Shown here piece after piece: positions 1 through 12,140 of a stretch of DNA of 64,000 nucleotides. The notes under the pieces were generated by a model. It had not been told where the DNA came from and did no database searches. It was given only the letters and a program-made list of their open reading frames with translations. The stretch is from assembly GCA_034190875.2 (NCBI GenBank), contig CM067354.1, positions 43,443,275 through 43,507,274 of the forward strand, written 5' to 3'. How positions within the stretch are numbered: position 1 is the first letter of the stretch; the number at the start of each line of letters is the position of its first letter. The DNA is from Urechis unicinctus. Lineage: Eukaryota; Annelida; Polychaeta; Xenopneusta; Urechidae. Both the position numbers and the translations under genes were made by a program.

Positions 1-119
1 TTTGTATTACTCTAGGCTTTGTTGCCTGTATTGATGAAAATTCCAAATTTTCCAATTCATAATGACACACGCAACGACAGAGTATTACAAAATTGTTTGA
101 TCCCATAGCTTTGAGGCAT

Positions 120-640
120 CTTGATGTGATCTTAAGATGTCTAAAAAGAAATAAATATACAGCGTGATTCTACCGTTTTTGCCCCACGCTTTTATTGCAG
201 TATTATTTCTCTACTCAAGGAGATTAGATCTGGGAGAAAGATTCGTGCGAATTGAATGACATTATGAGGATGTTCAAGGTTCTTATTAGGGTGCATTAAC
301 ATAATCCTATCTGAAACTATGTTGACGATAAACCATTCCGCCATATCAGATGTGAAAATACAATTACTTGATGTTTACTGAGACCGCCTGTGTGATGATG
401 TGAAGGTTACTTTTTGGGATGGGGGTGGCTGATTTATTTAAATGTTCTCCCAAACGATATGCACAGAATGAGTCAACTACCGTTACATGCCTGTATTTCA
501 CAATATGTTCCCCTCAGACGCCCTCGCCTGATTGATTTGCTGGTAGGGGTGTATTAACCATCTCGGTATTGAATGGCATTGATCGTTTGATCAACACTGA
601 AAAAAGGTGCATATTAGTAAATAAGTGTTTGTCTGTGCGC
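120..640 (+). repeat. Dispersed ~0.5-kb repeat, copy A
   Basis: This segment matches the reverse complement of 6912-7410 along nearly its whole length, with scattered substitutions and short indels. Shared landmarks include AGCGTGATTCTAC near the start, GTGAAGGTTACTTTTTGGGA in the middle, CATGCCTGTAT and TGTTCCCCTCAGACGCCCTC later, and TAAATAAGTGTTTG at the end. No terminal inverted repeats or open frame are visible, so it is best called a dispersed non-coding repeat of unknown class. A non-autonomous DNA element or a SINE-like sequence is possible. Boundaries are approximate, set where similarity to the other copy fades. Confidence 0.8.
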
Positions 641-680
641 TGAGCTTCTGGCATCTGTTATGTGATGCTGGGGCATTTCA

Positions 681-730
681 ATTCGGAACTATGTCGCCTG
701 TAATTACCCACGAGGGAAATATGCGCCTCA
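681..730 (-). repeat. Short dispersed repeat, copy 1
   Basis: Read on the minus strand, this ~50-bp block matches 3848-3903 on the plus strand. Both contain GCGCATATTT, TTTCCCTCGT, AATTACAGGCGACA and AGTTCCGAA in the same order. It sits directly before the 51-bp tandem repeat. It may be a piece of a larger repeat family whose other parts are not in the window. Confidence 0.65.
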
Positions 731-890
731 AGCAATAAACCCACCAAGTTCCTTGAATCATTTAGAGGATGAGTATATTCAAGCAATAAACCCACCAAGT
801 TCCTTGAATCATTTAGAGGATGAGTATATTCAAGCAATAAACCCACCAAGTTCCTTGAATCATTTAGAGGATGAGTATATTCAAGCAATA
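729..890. repeat. Perfect 51-bp tandem repeat, three copies
   Basis: Three consecutive 51-bp units (729-779, 780-830, 831-881) are identical, followed by a 9-base partial fourth unit. Each unit begins CAAGCAATAAACCCACCAAG. The length is a multiple of three and the minus strand is open through all units as a 17-residue repeat, but there is no start, domain or flanking frame to suggest a gene. Perfect identity points to recent expansion or gene conversion. Confidence 0.95.
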
Positions 891-2742
891 GCCTTTAATT
901 GCGTGAAGATGGTGAAGGCTTAATGGTTGTGCATCAAACATGGGTTTTGAGTTCGAACATTTCATCAACCCTAAACATCCATTAGATCCCACATTTATGC
1001 TACCTTTGCAATTGGCTCATGCAATTGGCTGAGATTCATACCATGATATTTGACTATTTTTATGGTACTAATCTTTTGTGCAATTACCCTGATTGATTCA
1101 CATAAAATGTCACACATGCTGCTATCAGACGCTTTGCATTTTCCGGTAACCATTCACATATGTCTATGCCATGAAGGTTAACGCTGAGGACATTTGTTTG
1201 CGGTATGAGTTATAGTGTGACGCTTTACGTGTATAGTTATGACTTGTTTGGTTGATGCACAGGTCATGTTGAATGTTGTAATAAATAAAAGGATATACTT
1301 ACACCAACTCACGTTCGTATAAAAGTGGTTTCTTTTCTGTGACGATTATTTATTAGGATATCACGCCAGAGCCAGAATGTAAACTGCCAGATATTGCTTA
1401 CAACACAGTCTGAGTCACTGTTTCTGTTTTGTGGCGAATTTCAATTAATCACATCCAATGGCTCCAGATGTTTTGTAACTTGACCATTGTGACAGATATC
1501 ATGAAGTTTGCTTTGGATTATGCACTACGACATAGCATATTGAGTAGCATCCTTTAATATGATTAAAGGATAGTACTAGGTTTGTGTATTAGTTTGGTTA
1601 TCGTATTGCTAATCTAAATGGTCTCCGTCCTTAGCAAGTCATTACATTACGATGGCTAGATGTGCCCATCCAGTATAAGAAATACCATCTGGGGGTTTTT
1701 CCGCATACTGTAAGTTAATCATCAGGTACGAATATCTTGAATTGTAAACGTGGCTATATTGAGGACGAAACTGGTCAAAATTTCCGTCACTGCTCCCATC
1801 CATCAGTCATATGATACATGGAAACTGACGGCGTCCATACTCTGACAACGAACACAAACGAAATCAGGAAGTAAATTTACGATGATGTTTACACCTGATA
1901 TCCAGTGCCAACATAGGGACGCAATTTTATGTAACGTGGTAATCCAGCCATTTATCATAGATGCAAAACTATATGGTTTCATTATCGAATCACCAAACGC
2001 CAATTCTACTATGCTGAGCCTTAAGTGCTTATCGCACGAAAAATCATGTCATTTTTTCGCCAGATTACGGATATATAGCTTAAAATTACCTATTCTTTTT
2101 ATATATAAGCCGTAAAAGTGCGCGCTGTTTTCTTGTGAGAATATCAGTTAGCCCATAAATGAAGGCATAAATGAAGGCATAACTTGGATTATGAAAATTA
2201 GGTTATGGTATTATTATCATTGTCAGTGAGTTTCAATGAATGCAGACAGCTAAAACATATTTGTCAAACAATATGCCATCACTAATGACATACATTATTA
2301 TTCTCATCTCTACATCATGTTACAGGTGTCTATGTAGCTACTGTCAACCAATGGCAGAGGTGGAAGATTATGTATGATGTCTGGAGATTCCTCCAGTCAT
2401 TACCTCCCTAGCGAACAGCCTCATTCTAATTGGTTGCTTAACCTACCATCTTGCTTTCAGACCAATCTTTGTGAACACTTGGACCTTGCAAGTGGCATAT
2501 TTCTGTACAAAGACTTGCAGTCATTATTAACAATTTCATTATACTTATTGATACCTGTATGACAACAAACATTGCAGCATGGATGAATCAACAGTGGTCA
2601 CAACCACTCCTTACCTTCGTTGAACGCATCAGCTAGATCAATTTTCTGAATCATCATATTTATATAGATCCATGAATTTGCTGCATAGTCCAAATGTATT
2701 GTATCCTCTTTACAAGACAAGGGACTATTTATTCAATATTTA
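891..2742. other. Non-coding stretch, no recognisable feature
   Basis: AT-rich sequence with short random open frames on both strands. The only local pattern is a 12-base direct duplication (ATAAATGAAGGC twice) near 2157-2180. No RNA gene, domain or long repeat is visible. Confidence 0.6.
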
Positions 2743-3147
2743 TGCAACAACGAGGTAATCGAGTCTCACCCTCTGCTTCTCTCTCTTGAAAGTTTGCTTT
2801 TCTTGGGCTGGGGTGGGAGGGGAGCACTTGTCTCACCATCCTTTCTAGTGTGCCTGACAGCAGAGGCCTTCGCCCAAAGAGTACATCTGGCTTTAAAACC
2901 AGTTAACAATGTGGTAGACTATCCAACCAAGATCTTCTCTAAGTTTCAGTGCCTGCTCAAAATATCCCTCAGTTAAATGAACCGAGCACCAAAACGAGTA
3001 CTTGGCCGGGCCCGGCCATTTGTCTCGCGATCGTAGTACCTGGCCAGTTCATTGTTTAATCAAATCGTCCTTGTCAGGAAACTTAAACAAGCTCACGGCG
3101 TTCAGACTTGTACGCGAGCAACCCCCAACACAACAACGATTAACCAT
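2743..3147 (-). pseudogene. THAP-domain protein fragment, inactivated
   Basis: THAP domains are C2CH zinc-binding DNA-binding modules at the N-terminus of cellular factors and of transposases such as P elements. On the minus strand an ATG at 3147-3145 opens MVNRCCVGGCSR, followed by SLFKFPDKDDLIKQ, the typical first half with two of the zinc ligands. The next codon, where the family has a conserved Trp, is TGA (about 3049-3051). The same frame continues with WPGPAKYS and CSVH, supplying the second Cys and the His, and then YFEQALKLREDLGW. After a frame change, FKREKQRVRLDYL resembles the basic stretch often found after THAP domains. I see homology on both sides of the TGA and infer one nonsense mutation plus at least one frameshift. 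Clear metazoan THAP ancestry; transposon or host origin is unresolved. Confidence 0.75.
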
Positions 3148-3300
3148 CGTGTTTGGTCGGTCACAATATGGATGAAAACGATCAAATATCCAAAAACAAG
3201 AGACGATCACCGACAAACAATGTAAACAAAGGGGAACTCCCTGCGTCTCTGAGAACGGGCTCACTTTAATGACGTCACACGACTGGAGCTGACCTAGATT
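3148..3300 (-). promoter_or_regulatory. CpG-rich upstream region with CRE palindrome
   Basis: Directly upstream of the THAP start codon the sequence becomes richer in G+C and CpG than its surroundings. It holds TGACGTCA at 3270-3277, the full cyclic-AMP response element palindrome bound by CREB/ATF bZIP factors. The CRE lies about 120 bases above the ATG on the minus strand, a normal promoter position. That it served as the promoter of the dead THAP gene is inference. Confidence 0.45.
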
Positions 3301-3847
3301 TGTCGAGCGCGCTTATTTGAAATGACATTTTTATCAAATTTGGGTTTAAACGGGTCAGATGCGACGATATTGGACTGGTTTGAGCTACTTGATCACATTA
3401 TGAATTGATTTCAAGTACCTACAACCTTGCGACAGGCACTTAGCTGCGCACTAATGTACACACCCTGATGAGCAAGCAATATGAACTACCATCCATGTTG
3501 GATTTAATTTGAACCCATATGTGATTGTCCACAGGTTCTACCAGCATTGCATATGCGCGCTGTTTGTCACTTACAGCTGACATTTTCTCAGCTTTGGGTT
3601 CGGGTGATTTGTCTAATTCGCTTATATGCTGTTTTTCCCTTCGAAGCTTTATCATAAATATTTTTGCGACTGTTATGAATTGTATCGTTACAGCATTGGA
3701 GCTCGCAGCGTAAAACGGTTGATTTAATGTGCATTGCGCCTCTGTCATATTGAATATGAATGCAGCATAGATCTGTAGAATTTTGTGTTTGGCGCAGTAC
3801 GTCTCCAAGGTATTGTACATTATTTGCTGCACGTATTTTTAAAGTGT

Positions 3848-3903
3848 GAAGCGCATATTTTTAGTTTCCCTCGTAGTGAATTACAGGCGACAAAGTTCCG
3901 AAG
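3848..3903 (+). repeat. Short dispersed repeat, copy 2
   Basis: Plus-strand match to the minus strand of 681-730 (shared GCGCATATTT, TTTCCCTCGT, AATTACAGGCGACA, AGTTCCGAA). It has a short TTAG insertion relative to the other copy. No flanking target-site duplication was recognised. Confidence 0.65.
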
Positions 3904-6900
3904 CGATTCGTGTGTTAAAAGTATATAGTTTCAGTACAAAGAGAACATGTCCTTATCCGTATCAACAACGATTTCGATGCACAAAGGAAATGCTAAATGG
4001 TTATATTATGGTGTCGAAAGTATCTCACTAACATAACCAATTAATATATCATATTTTGAAACTGAACGGTCATTTCGAATATAAATAATGTACATTATGT
4101 GCAACGAATCAAATACATGCCTTCAATATATTAAAACTATTAACAGAAAATTAACCATTCAAGCTGCAATTGGCATAGTTATTTTCGTTAGTTCCATATA
4201 CTAGACATCGCGACCGTGTTCTTCAGTGCCCCCCCCCCTTCCCCCACATACACAAATTAATACCCCCTCATAATGCGCAGGAGGTAGAAAGCAGCGCAGT
4301 ATATGCAATGACTAGAGCCATTATGGTGAATCCCATGAGTACAGCATTATATCGTTAAAGTGTTAGTTACATCAACCATAATTGTACGGTAGTATGTTTC
4401 CGGGTCTCCATCTAGCACAGAAGCGTATTTAGGCTTATTATTAGCGACATAATAAGCAACGCAATGTAAAGGTTGGAATCAATTGAAGAAGGCATTCATA
4501 AACCAATGATACAGGTATTTGATAATAATCAATATACGCTGTATCTGAATCGTTTTCTTCGACCACTTCTTCAAGTACCATAGCATGGATATAATTTATT
4601 GAAATCCGTGGTACAGCCGAGATTAAGTCAAATAGAAAAATGTAAGAATCTGTATGTATATAAACGCGACCATTGATGCTTCAGGGAGTGTGACTGTTTA
4701 TAGAGAAATAATCCCCTGTCAGAAATCCGCACTGGGATAGCATGTCACAATGGCCGGGTCACAAATGTATCATAGCAATTTGTTCTTCACTTAAATGTGA
4801 TCCAGTGTTTGAGACTCTCATGCGCCGATTTGGTATCTAAGCGTAACGTGGTTAGTGCTATCATTTAAAATCAGCACATGCCATATTTTGTGAGGTACTA
4901 TCCGATAAGTATACGCACAAAGAGCGTAAAGAAGGTTCGGATTGAACAATTCTAACCCACTCTCTGAAAATGCTCATTGCAAAGTATGCCAGTGCAATGT
5001 ACTGCAAGCGTTACGGCCAATATAGCGTACATAAGGTCAACAAGATTAAATGCACCGAGAAAATGTAGTCGTACCGTTACAATCAGAAAGTACAGCAAAG
5101 TCTGCCTCCATGGAGCCGCACAGATCCATAGAGTACTGCCTCGGAGATTAAAGTGACTTATTAGCTTTAATCCGGAGCTCTTAATCGATACCAGGAGCAG
5201 TTTATCAGGATTTCCATATCAGACCGCGATATTTGTAAGCATTCTTTGTTTATGAGTGTTGTTTGTAATCAATAGGGTCATTAAGTAGCTTCTTGGGCTT
5301 AATGTGCTGTTTGAATTGTAACTATCCATCACACTAGCGCTCTCTATGTGTTTGCGTCATAACTGTGTATCAATTGTTTTGTGCAATTTGCCCGAATCGA
5401 GCGTAGACTACTTGAGATTAATGCGGTGCTACATATGTGTTCATAACCACAATATTCTGAGATTAAAACGATGTTTCCCTCAGAAGCTTCAACACTGTTC
5501 GATCTATGTGTATCCAGAGCCATATTAAACGGTACGATGTTTGGAAGATTCACTGCTTTTAACATAGCAATTATTTCATTCGCTTAATGCATTTTAGCAA
5601 AATATTTACCCCATATGTGAGCCACAGGTTACTGAACAAATGGTTCACTCTAAATATCTCACATTCATTCTATTACCATATCCCAAGTTCTGTAATGAAT
5701 GTCAACAATTCATCGCATAGCCCAACTGTCCACGGGGGAAAGAATGCCGCAGTCCATAGCGATCACATATCCGTGAGATCAATTTCAACTGCCAAAATAG
5801 TGCTTTACATCATGTTCTACCACAAACTGTATGCCCTTTTAAAAATAATCTAGGATTAATTATGAAAGCCCGTTATCACAATTTCACTAGGATGCCCCAT
5901 CAGTCTGAATTGTGGCCACTGGAATATTGTGGCATTCATTCCATTAACCTTTTGTATTAAGATTATTGGTCGCCATCCAGTAGGTAGTACAATAATTCAG
6001 TATCATATTGTCTACGAAATGGGTGTCAAATGTTTAAATTGTAAATATGACTACATACGATACCGGCAAAATGCAAAAATATTGCTTGGCATTCTTAATG
6101 TTGCTCTTTATCCATTGCCTTGCAAAGGAAAGAGAAGTCAAAACAATGTGTGTAGGGTCTTCTTCGAACATTCTTGTTCACAGAAAATATTCATTCAGCT
6201 TTGGCTACTATCAACCTCTATTTATCAAGGGTGCTTGTCATCAAACCACCAGAACGTGCCATAGTGCGTGAGATAAACCCATTCATTTGAATATAACTGA
6301 ATGTGGGAAACAATTTTTTGATTAAATACCCAATAAGCTCTCAAAATAATTATTACTACTAATTGTAAAACTACGTTGCCTGTAATTTCGCTTCAATATA
6401 ACACTTACAAGTTAGCTATTATGCAATAGACTTATGCGTATTTTCATTGCTGAGATATTGCGGTGTAGGTCATTCATGTGAAAAGTTGAACCCGTAATTT
6501 CCCACCCTCACTAATGATGATACAAAGATATGGGGCGATGTAAATGCCACAGTTTGACAACAACATGTGGTTAGTGAAATGCTATTGCTTTAATCGAAGA
6601 TATTAGTCGTTTATTGTAAAATGAATGATGTCCGTGTGTTATCTTCGGGATATGTCGTGTTAGTGAAATATCAATCTATTTATTGTTAGAATTAAAGGTC
6701 CGTTGAACGGGGCTTGTCCTAACCCTGGAAACATGTGTTCAGGGAACATGCAGATACGTGTTTGCCTGCCTGTCCTCAATTCACAAGGCTGTAGCGCATT
6801 GCGCACAACAAACCTGATTGTGTGGTCACAATGTTCCAATGTTGCGCCGAAAAATACTTTGCGTGGCTGTATAGAGCAGAACATTCAATTATTGCTCAAG

Positions 6901-6911
6901 CGGGTAAGACA
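3904..6911. other. Non-coding stretch
   Basis: No convincing gene. There is a ten-base C run at 4229-4238 next to a further C-rich tract, and many short open frames without recognisable domains. The longest, 5929-6264 plus, shows no family motif. Confidence 0.55.
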
Positions 6912-7410
6912 TTAGAAGTCAAACACTTATTTAATGATATGCATAATGTTTCGTTGTTGATCAAAAGACCATGTCATTGAAACCCGAGGGTTAAGTACAC
7001 CCGTACCAGCAAATCAATCAGCCGAGGGCGTCTGAGGGGAACATATTGTCATATACAGGCATGTAATGGTAGTGGGCATATCGTTTGTGAGAACATTTAA
7101 ATAAATCAGTCACCTCCCATCCCAAAAAGTAACCTTCACGTCATCGCACAGTTGCTTACGGGTGCTGAATTTGCATTCAGCAAACATCAAGAAAATTAGT
7201 TTTCGCATCTTATATGAGCAGTTTAAGATAAGAATATATCAATGCACCCTTATAAGGACGTCGATCCTTCTCATAATTTGATTCATTTCGTACGAATCCT
7301 TCCCCCGGATCAAATCTCTTTGAGTAAAGCAATAATGAAACAGCAATAGCTGCATGAGGCCACAACAGTAGAATCACGCTATTTACTCATTATCTTTTAG
7401 ACATATCAAT
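6912..7410 (-). repeat. Dispersed ~0.5-kb repeat, copy B (inverted)
   Basis: Reverse-complement match to 120-640. Reading the minus strand, the same landmarks occur in the same order: AGCGTGATTCTAC, GTGAAGGTTACTTTTTGGGA, CATGCCTGTAT, TGTTCCCCTCAGACGCCCTC and TAAATAAGTGTTTG. Divergence looks like roughly one base in six by eye, so this is an old pair. Together the copies form widely spaced inverted repeats about 6.3 kb apart. Confidence 0.8.
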
Positions 7411-10400
7411 ATCATGTTAGAATTGCTCAAAGTTACGGTCAGTGTATTGCGCCCGATACATATCACTAAAGTTGATAATGGCTATGATGGTCCCAGAGGG
7501 GGATCAGTAAATGCTCTATGGCTGATATCCAAACACTTTACTAAGGCGTAAGCATGCAAAACATCAATACAATATTTTGATAAATCCACCTTTTTCTCCC
7601 CTAATTTATTTCCTTGATAATATTACTGACCGGCACTGCTGTACCGAAGGAGGTAATCAGACCGTATCATTTCACTTCTACCAGTCTTTTGTGGACTAGA
7701 CAAGCTAAGGCGCCAGTTAATTATTGCTGTTAGATACGCTTCGATGCATTTCAGGGACGACATACAGCTACGGCAGATGGTTGCCAGAATGTGTGAGTGC
7801 AATGTGGTATGATCGCTGAATTCATCCGTTAAGGCAATCGCTCTCATGTCTCATCCGTGGCTGATCAATAGAGACAACTGACATTGAATGCAGTACTGGT
7901 ATAAAGCTGATGCATCCGTAAAGACCCATTGACTGATGCACACATTACAAAGCACACAAAGGCTTTAATGTGATCGGTACCATACCGTTGTTGTGATGAA
8001 ACAGTGACAGCAGCATGGTTAATGAGGCCTATCAAATGACCTTTTGGGCTTGTTGCATCTTAAAATAACACATTTATAGAGCTCTAGGTAACGGGAAAGC
8101 ATGGACAACTTCAATCATACATGGTTAGACCTATTTTCCAATTTGATAAAAGATATATTAAGATATTAAATTTATTCACGATATGTAAGACTAATATTTC
8201 TGTCACACATTCTGCAATGCAATAGCACGATGTGCGAGAATCTACTGAGAATATATCAGCAGAAATGCTTATCGCCTTGGCAGTTGTGGATTTATACATT
8301 TCAGCGAATGGAAGCCCCAGGAAGTAGGGCACTGCAACAATGAAAAATGATAACAATCTTTCCATTCATTGATGCGACGCTTGGATTGGATAATCGATTT
8401 AGTGTTTCCGTCCGAAATGCGATTTGATGCTATTACGTAATTTATTAGCAGCTGGTTTTGATAATACATTCCTATATATATTTCGCACTTCCAAATAACT
8501 GGCATATTACAAATAATATTCGTTTGTAACCGCGGATGAGACTCGAGGCCCATGTAAGTCTTGGTGTAGAATAGACAAACTGTAGTCTGCTAGCTAGTAG
8601 AAACAGGCATTTAATATGGGACTTCTAGGACGTGAGGCTGGACTAACATGCCCTGAGGTAATCATGCACTGACGTGGAAGGCTCTCTTTTTTCCATTCAT
8701 CCGAGAACGTGACTGACCAATAAAGTCAATGTTATCTCTTCATATTTATTCTAATTTTGTACTCTAGTATAACGCATTAGTGTAGGTGTGTCGTTAAACG
8801 CTATATTACCTTACATTACCTGAGATGACTGGGTGGTTTTGAAACCAATAGTTAATGCTGCTGATCACATTTATTAGTGCTTTAGCAACACCTTGACCGA
8901 TTCGATTAAATCAATTTTACATGATTGTAAACTGTTTTATCATAACAAGCGCACATAGAATTTTAATTGAATTAGATATACGGCTATCACAAATTTAATG
9001 AAATGAAATGGTATTTTGGCAGTCTGAGGCATATAAAATAGCACAATATTTATTCCCCAATGACATATCATTATTTGCTGTTGTTGGTGCGCACGGATAT
9101 ATGTAAACTGCACTGGACGCTGCCTTTCCACATTAAATAAGCTATCAATAACCAAATAATCGATTGTGAGTATTTCGCCACCTTACACTGCTACAGTGCA
9201 CATATACAGCCGTTTTAGATATGATAAGCTGATATTTCTCGTTTGATTATGGGTAAATAATAATATTCAACTTGTCAAACTATGCCATGGAAGTTAACTC
9301 ATGCTTGCTTGTTATATTATCAAAAGTTGACAATGGGGCAGTAACAAAAAACTGGATCAGAAACCATTTTCATACTCTGTATTATGTTGAGTGAATTATT
9401 ATCAATTGGAATGATTGCAATATTTCATACAAACAACGACGCTTTAATTAATACAAGGCACGCTAACCACTAGTACATAAAACCTTTTTTGTCCACAGAC
9501 TAAGAGTTAAATCAAAGATTGTTTTGTATGCATTTGACATTGGCTCGGATGTTATTTCTAGTAAAGCCAATATCGCCAGTGAGGTTATCGACAGGCAGTA
9601 TGCAAACTTTTCTATTTGCTCGATTGGATAAAAGAAGATGTTTTCTGCTCAGTCATTGCAACTACTGTTTTGCCGCATTGATAAGCACAAGCAATCTATG
9701 CTTATCTGCCTTTCCGACTAGTGTAAATGGATATTTTGTTCATACTTAGCACACTCAACATTGTTAGATATCAATTGATAACGGTTTGAACCGGACGCAT
9801 GTGGAAAGCAGCTGACACCTCGTTTGCTAGATAAATAAGACAGTGTCCAGGGATGATAATTGTAATGATTTAAACTGGCAGATTGTACGCATGTGCTGCA
9901 ACGCCGAACATCAAATCTACGACAAAAAGGGATAGGAGGACGTCAGATTAACGCAACAACGGAAAAAAACCGGGCAGTGTTGGAATAAAATTACAAGTAG
10001 ACGCTTGTGTATTTTAGTCCTGAACATCAATTATCTAACCATGTCATGGCTGCTTGACTTCGTGAGATGTAAGCCATGGGAATTATCATTGCCCAGAAAT
10101 AATGCGGCCGCAGCAATCTTTCATTGATTGCCACAGCATGTGAAATGAAATTGGCGTTTAATAAACACTTATGATTTGATGTTGTTTTGATGGTTTTCGA
10201 GTACGAAATGTGAGTAATGCGCTTCTTTACTTCCGACACAACCTATGAGGTTTCAACAGTCTCTTATTTACAATTAAGTTTCAAAATGTGTGCGCCTTTA
10301 TTTCAAACACGATATGATAAACAGTGCACTTATATTGATTGAGTAACCTCCAAATCAATTGATACAACTTTACATGTGCACAAGGTAACAAACAACATTA

Positions 10401-10869
10401 CACAACCTATATTAAGACGAGATAATGGTAAAAGAAGAGTTATCTAACTTCAAATGATTGGTTATGTAATTAATGAATACTGCACATCAACTTGCGGATT
10501 TAAGCAAGTTTATATAATATAAGTTCACTTAAGCCTATAACCAGATTCTTAAGAATGTGGATTTAATAAGAAAGATCCACCTTGGTGTAGAAACGAGATC
10601 AGTTTGGCAAAATTAATTGATTCCAGGTCTGTTGTCCAGTTTAGGAAAAACTCACTAGGCGATGCTAATGAAAAATGTGTCTCTGGTATGCGTCACATTC
10701 CTGAGGGAATAACAGCAACAATAACCACTAATAAATGGTAGCCATTTATATCCTCTCGATATTCAGTAGTCTATGCAGAAGCAAAAGGGTCAGTGTATGC
10801 TGATAAAAGTGTTTCGTTTAGCTGCGTAGTATTCATGATTCGGTATATGATCCAGTTTCGGTATATTGA
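7411..10869. other. Non-coding stretch
   Basis: AT-rich, with only short unrelated open frames on both strands. I see no domain, RNA gene, splice-bounded exon or tandem repeat. Confidence 0.55.
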
Positions 10870-11087
10870 TATCCCCCGGTGCAATCCATTGAAATAACCA
10901 GTCGGGAAGCTGGGGGAGCTGCCATTAAAGAGAGGAAACTCCAAGAGCGTGAGCTTGAAAACCTGCGGGAAGAAAGACAAATAATACTAGAAGCCTCTTT
11001 TGTAAACCGGGAACGGCTGCGGACCCAAATAAGCCGCATCAGTGAAAAGATCAACAGACTTCTTAACGAGGACACAACGCTATATGA
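10870..11087 (+). CDS. Possible internal exon with coiled coil
   Basis: From the in-frame stop at 10867-10869 the plus strand is open to 11093. From residue 15 on, the translation is strongly helical and charged, with KERKLQERELENLREERQ, then RERLRTQI and SRISEKINRLL, a heptad-like pattern suggesting a coiled coil of about 50 residues. A strong splice-donor match, GTGAGT, begins at 11088, just before the in-frame TGA. CCAG at 10898-10901 could be a weak acceptor. There is no ATG start, so a complete gene is not supported. The minus strand is also open here, which weakens the case. Such tails occur in MADF/Myb-type proteins of transposons, but I cannot assign a family. Confidence 0.33.
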
Positions 11088-11190
11088 GTGAGTACGCACC
11101 CTGTTCTGAGAGCAAGGGGCCACAAACGCCTCCATCCTAACTGAAATTGGGAGGACAATCTCTTTCTTGATACTTGCTCTGACAGGTGGG

Positions 11191-11953
11191 GTCGCTAGTA
11201 TCCCCATTCTTATTTTGGATTATTGGTGTAATAGCATACTTCATGAAAGAACCTGGAAGATACCCATGCGTTAAAAAACATGAGAACAGCAGTGACACAT
11301 AGACACATATGCTGTCGTCCGCATAAATATGATGCTCAGCGGCATGCCTATCTACCCCGCAAGATTTCACTCGATTAAGCGTCTGTATTGCTCGATGAAT
11401 GCGAGCAGGGGAGATTACAGTGGTAGTGGTGTTAGTTTCACATTTGACCGTTTCCGTCACCTCGACCTTCTCCTGGCACCCGCTCGCACTGTTGAGGAGC
11501 GCGGAATAATGGTCACACCACTTGTCGGAAATGTTTTCCGCCCCGGTACAGCCGTTAACTGTTGACGCCAATGGTATCGACCGGTTTTGGGCGCATTTCA
11601 CTCCTTTCCAAAACGAGGCTGTATAACCTTCGTCGAGTGATTTTGCCATGGCGTCTACACGGGCAGACATCTCCTAGTATATACATAGACGGATGGAGTA
11701 TTTAAAGTTAAGACACGAAAGCCTCATCAGCTTACACGTAGGACCATATCGTGGCTTGCCCTCATTGCGCCGTTAAAACCTGGGACGATAAACAGGAGTT
11801 TGCATATATCAATGCATTAAGTACTGGCCTTGCGTACCGCGTTCGAAATCTCGCAATACAGACGATCGATCGAACAAAATCAGGATGAATTCTTTTTAAT
11901 ATGTCCAACTCATGGTTGCCTAGCCAGGTTTCCTGCATGAAGATTAAAATCAT
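11191..11953 (-). mobile_element. Truncated CR1/L2-like LINE fragment (endonuclease plus pre-RT region)
   Basis: Two pieces of a non-LTR retrotransposon ORF2 lie in the correct minus-strand order. At 11953-11876 the translation gives QETWLGNHELDILKRIHPDF, matching the APE-endonuclease segment with the catalytic Glu of QETWL. At 11670-11191 there is a long open frame with SFWKGVKCAQN, IPLASTVNGCTGAENI, HYSALLNS, SICVYVSLLFSCFLTHGYLP and NKNGDTSD, the linker and first reverse-transcriptase block. The conserved segment that normally follows (NYRPI-like) is missing because the element stops at 11190. Most of the endonuclease between the two pieces has been deleted. The element is a dead, internally deleted, truncated copy. 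CR1 versus L2 clade cannot be separated here. Confidence 0.85.
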
Positions 11954-12140
11954 GGCTTTTGCATATATTGTGTAAATCTACTATACAAGATTTAAGACCA
12001 TAGCAATTGAACGAGGTCATTTTACGCTAGAGATATTAAGTATACAGGGTACATTCAATTACGAAGTATCATGGCTGACCTAGTCAGTGGCAAAGGTGGC
12101 TGGTTGGATGGAAGATCATGTCTGGGCCTACAGTGACCTA

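Noticed and set aside
4229-4250. C-rich run considered as i-motif or G-quadruplex
   Set aside because: Only one long run with one shorter neighbour; it does not give the four tracts needed for a confident call.
10833-11207. 124-codon minus-strand frame overlapping the coiled-coil frame and the LINE end
   Set aside because: Ser/Arg-rich and without motifs. It is the complement of the helical plus-strand frame and is not in frame with the LINE.
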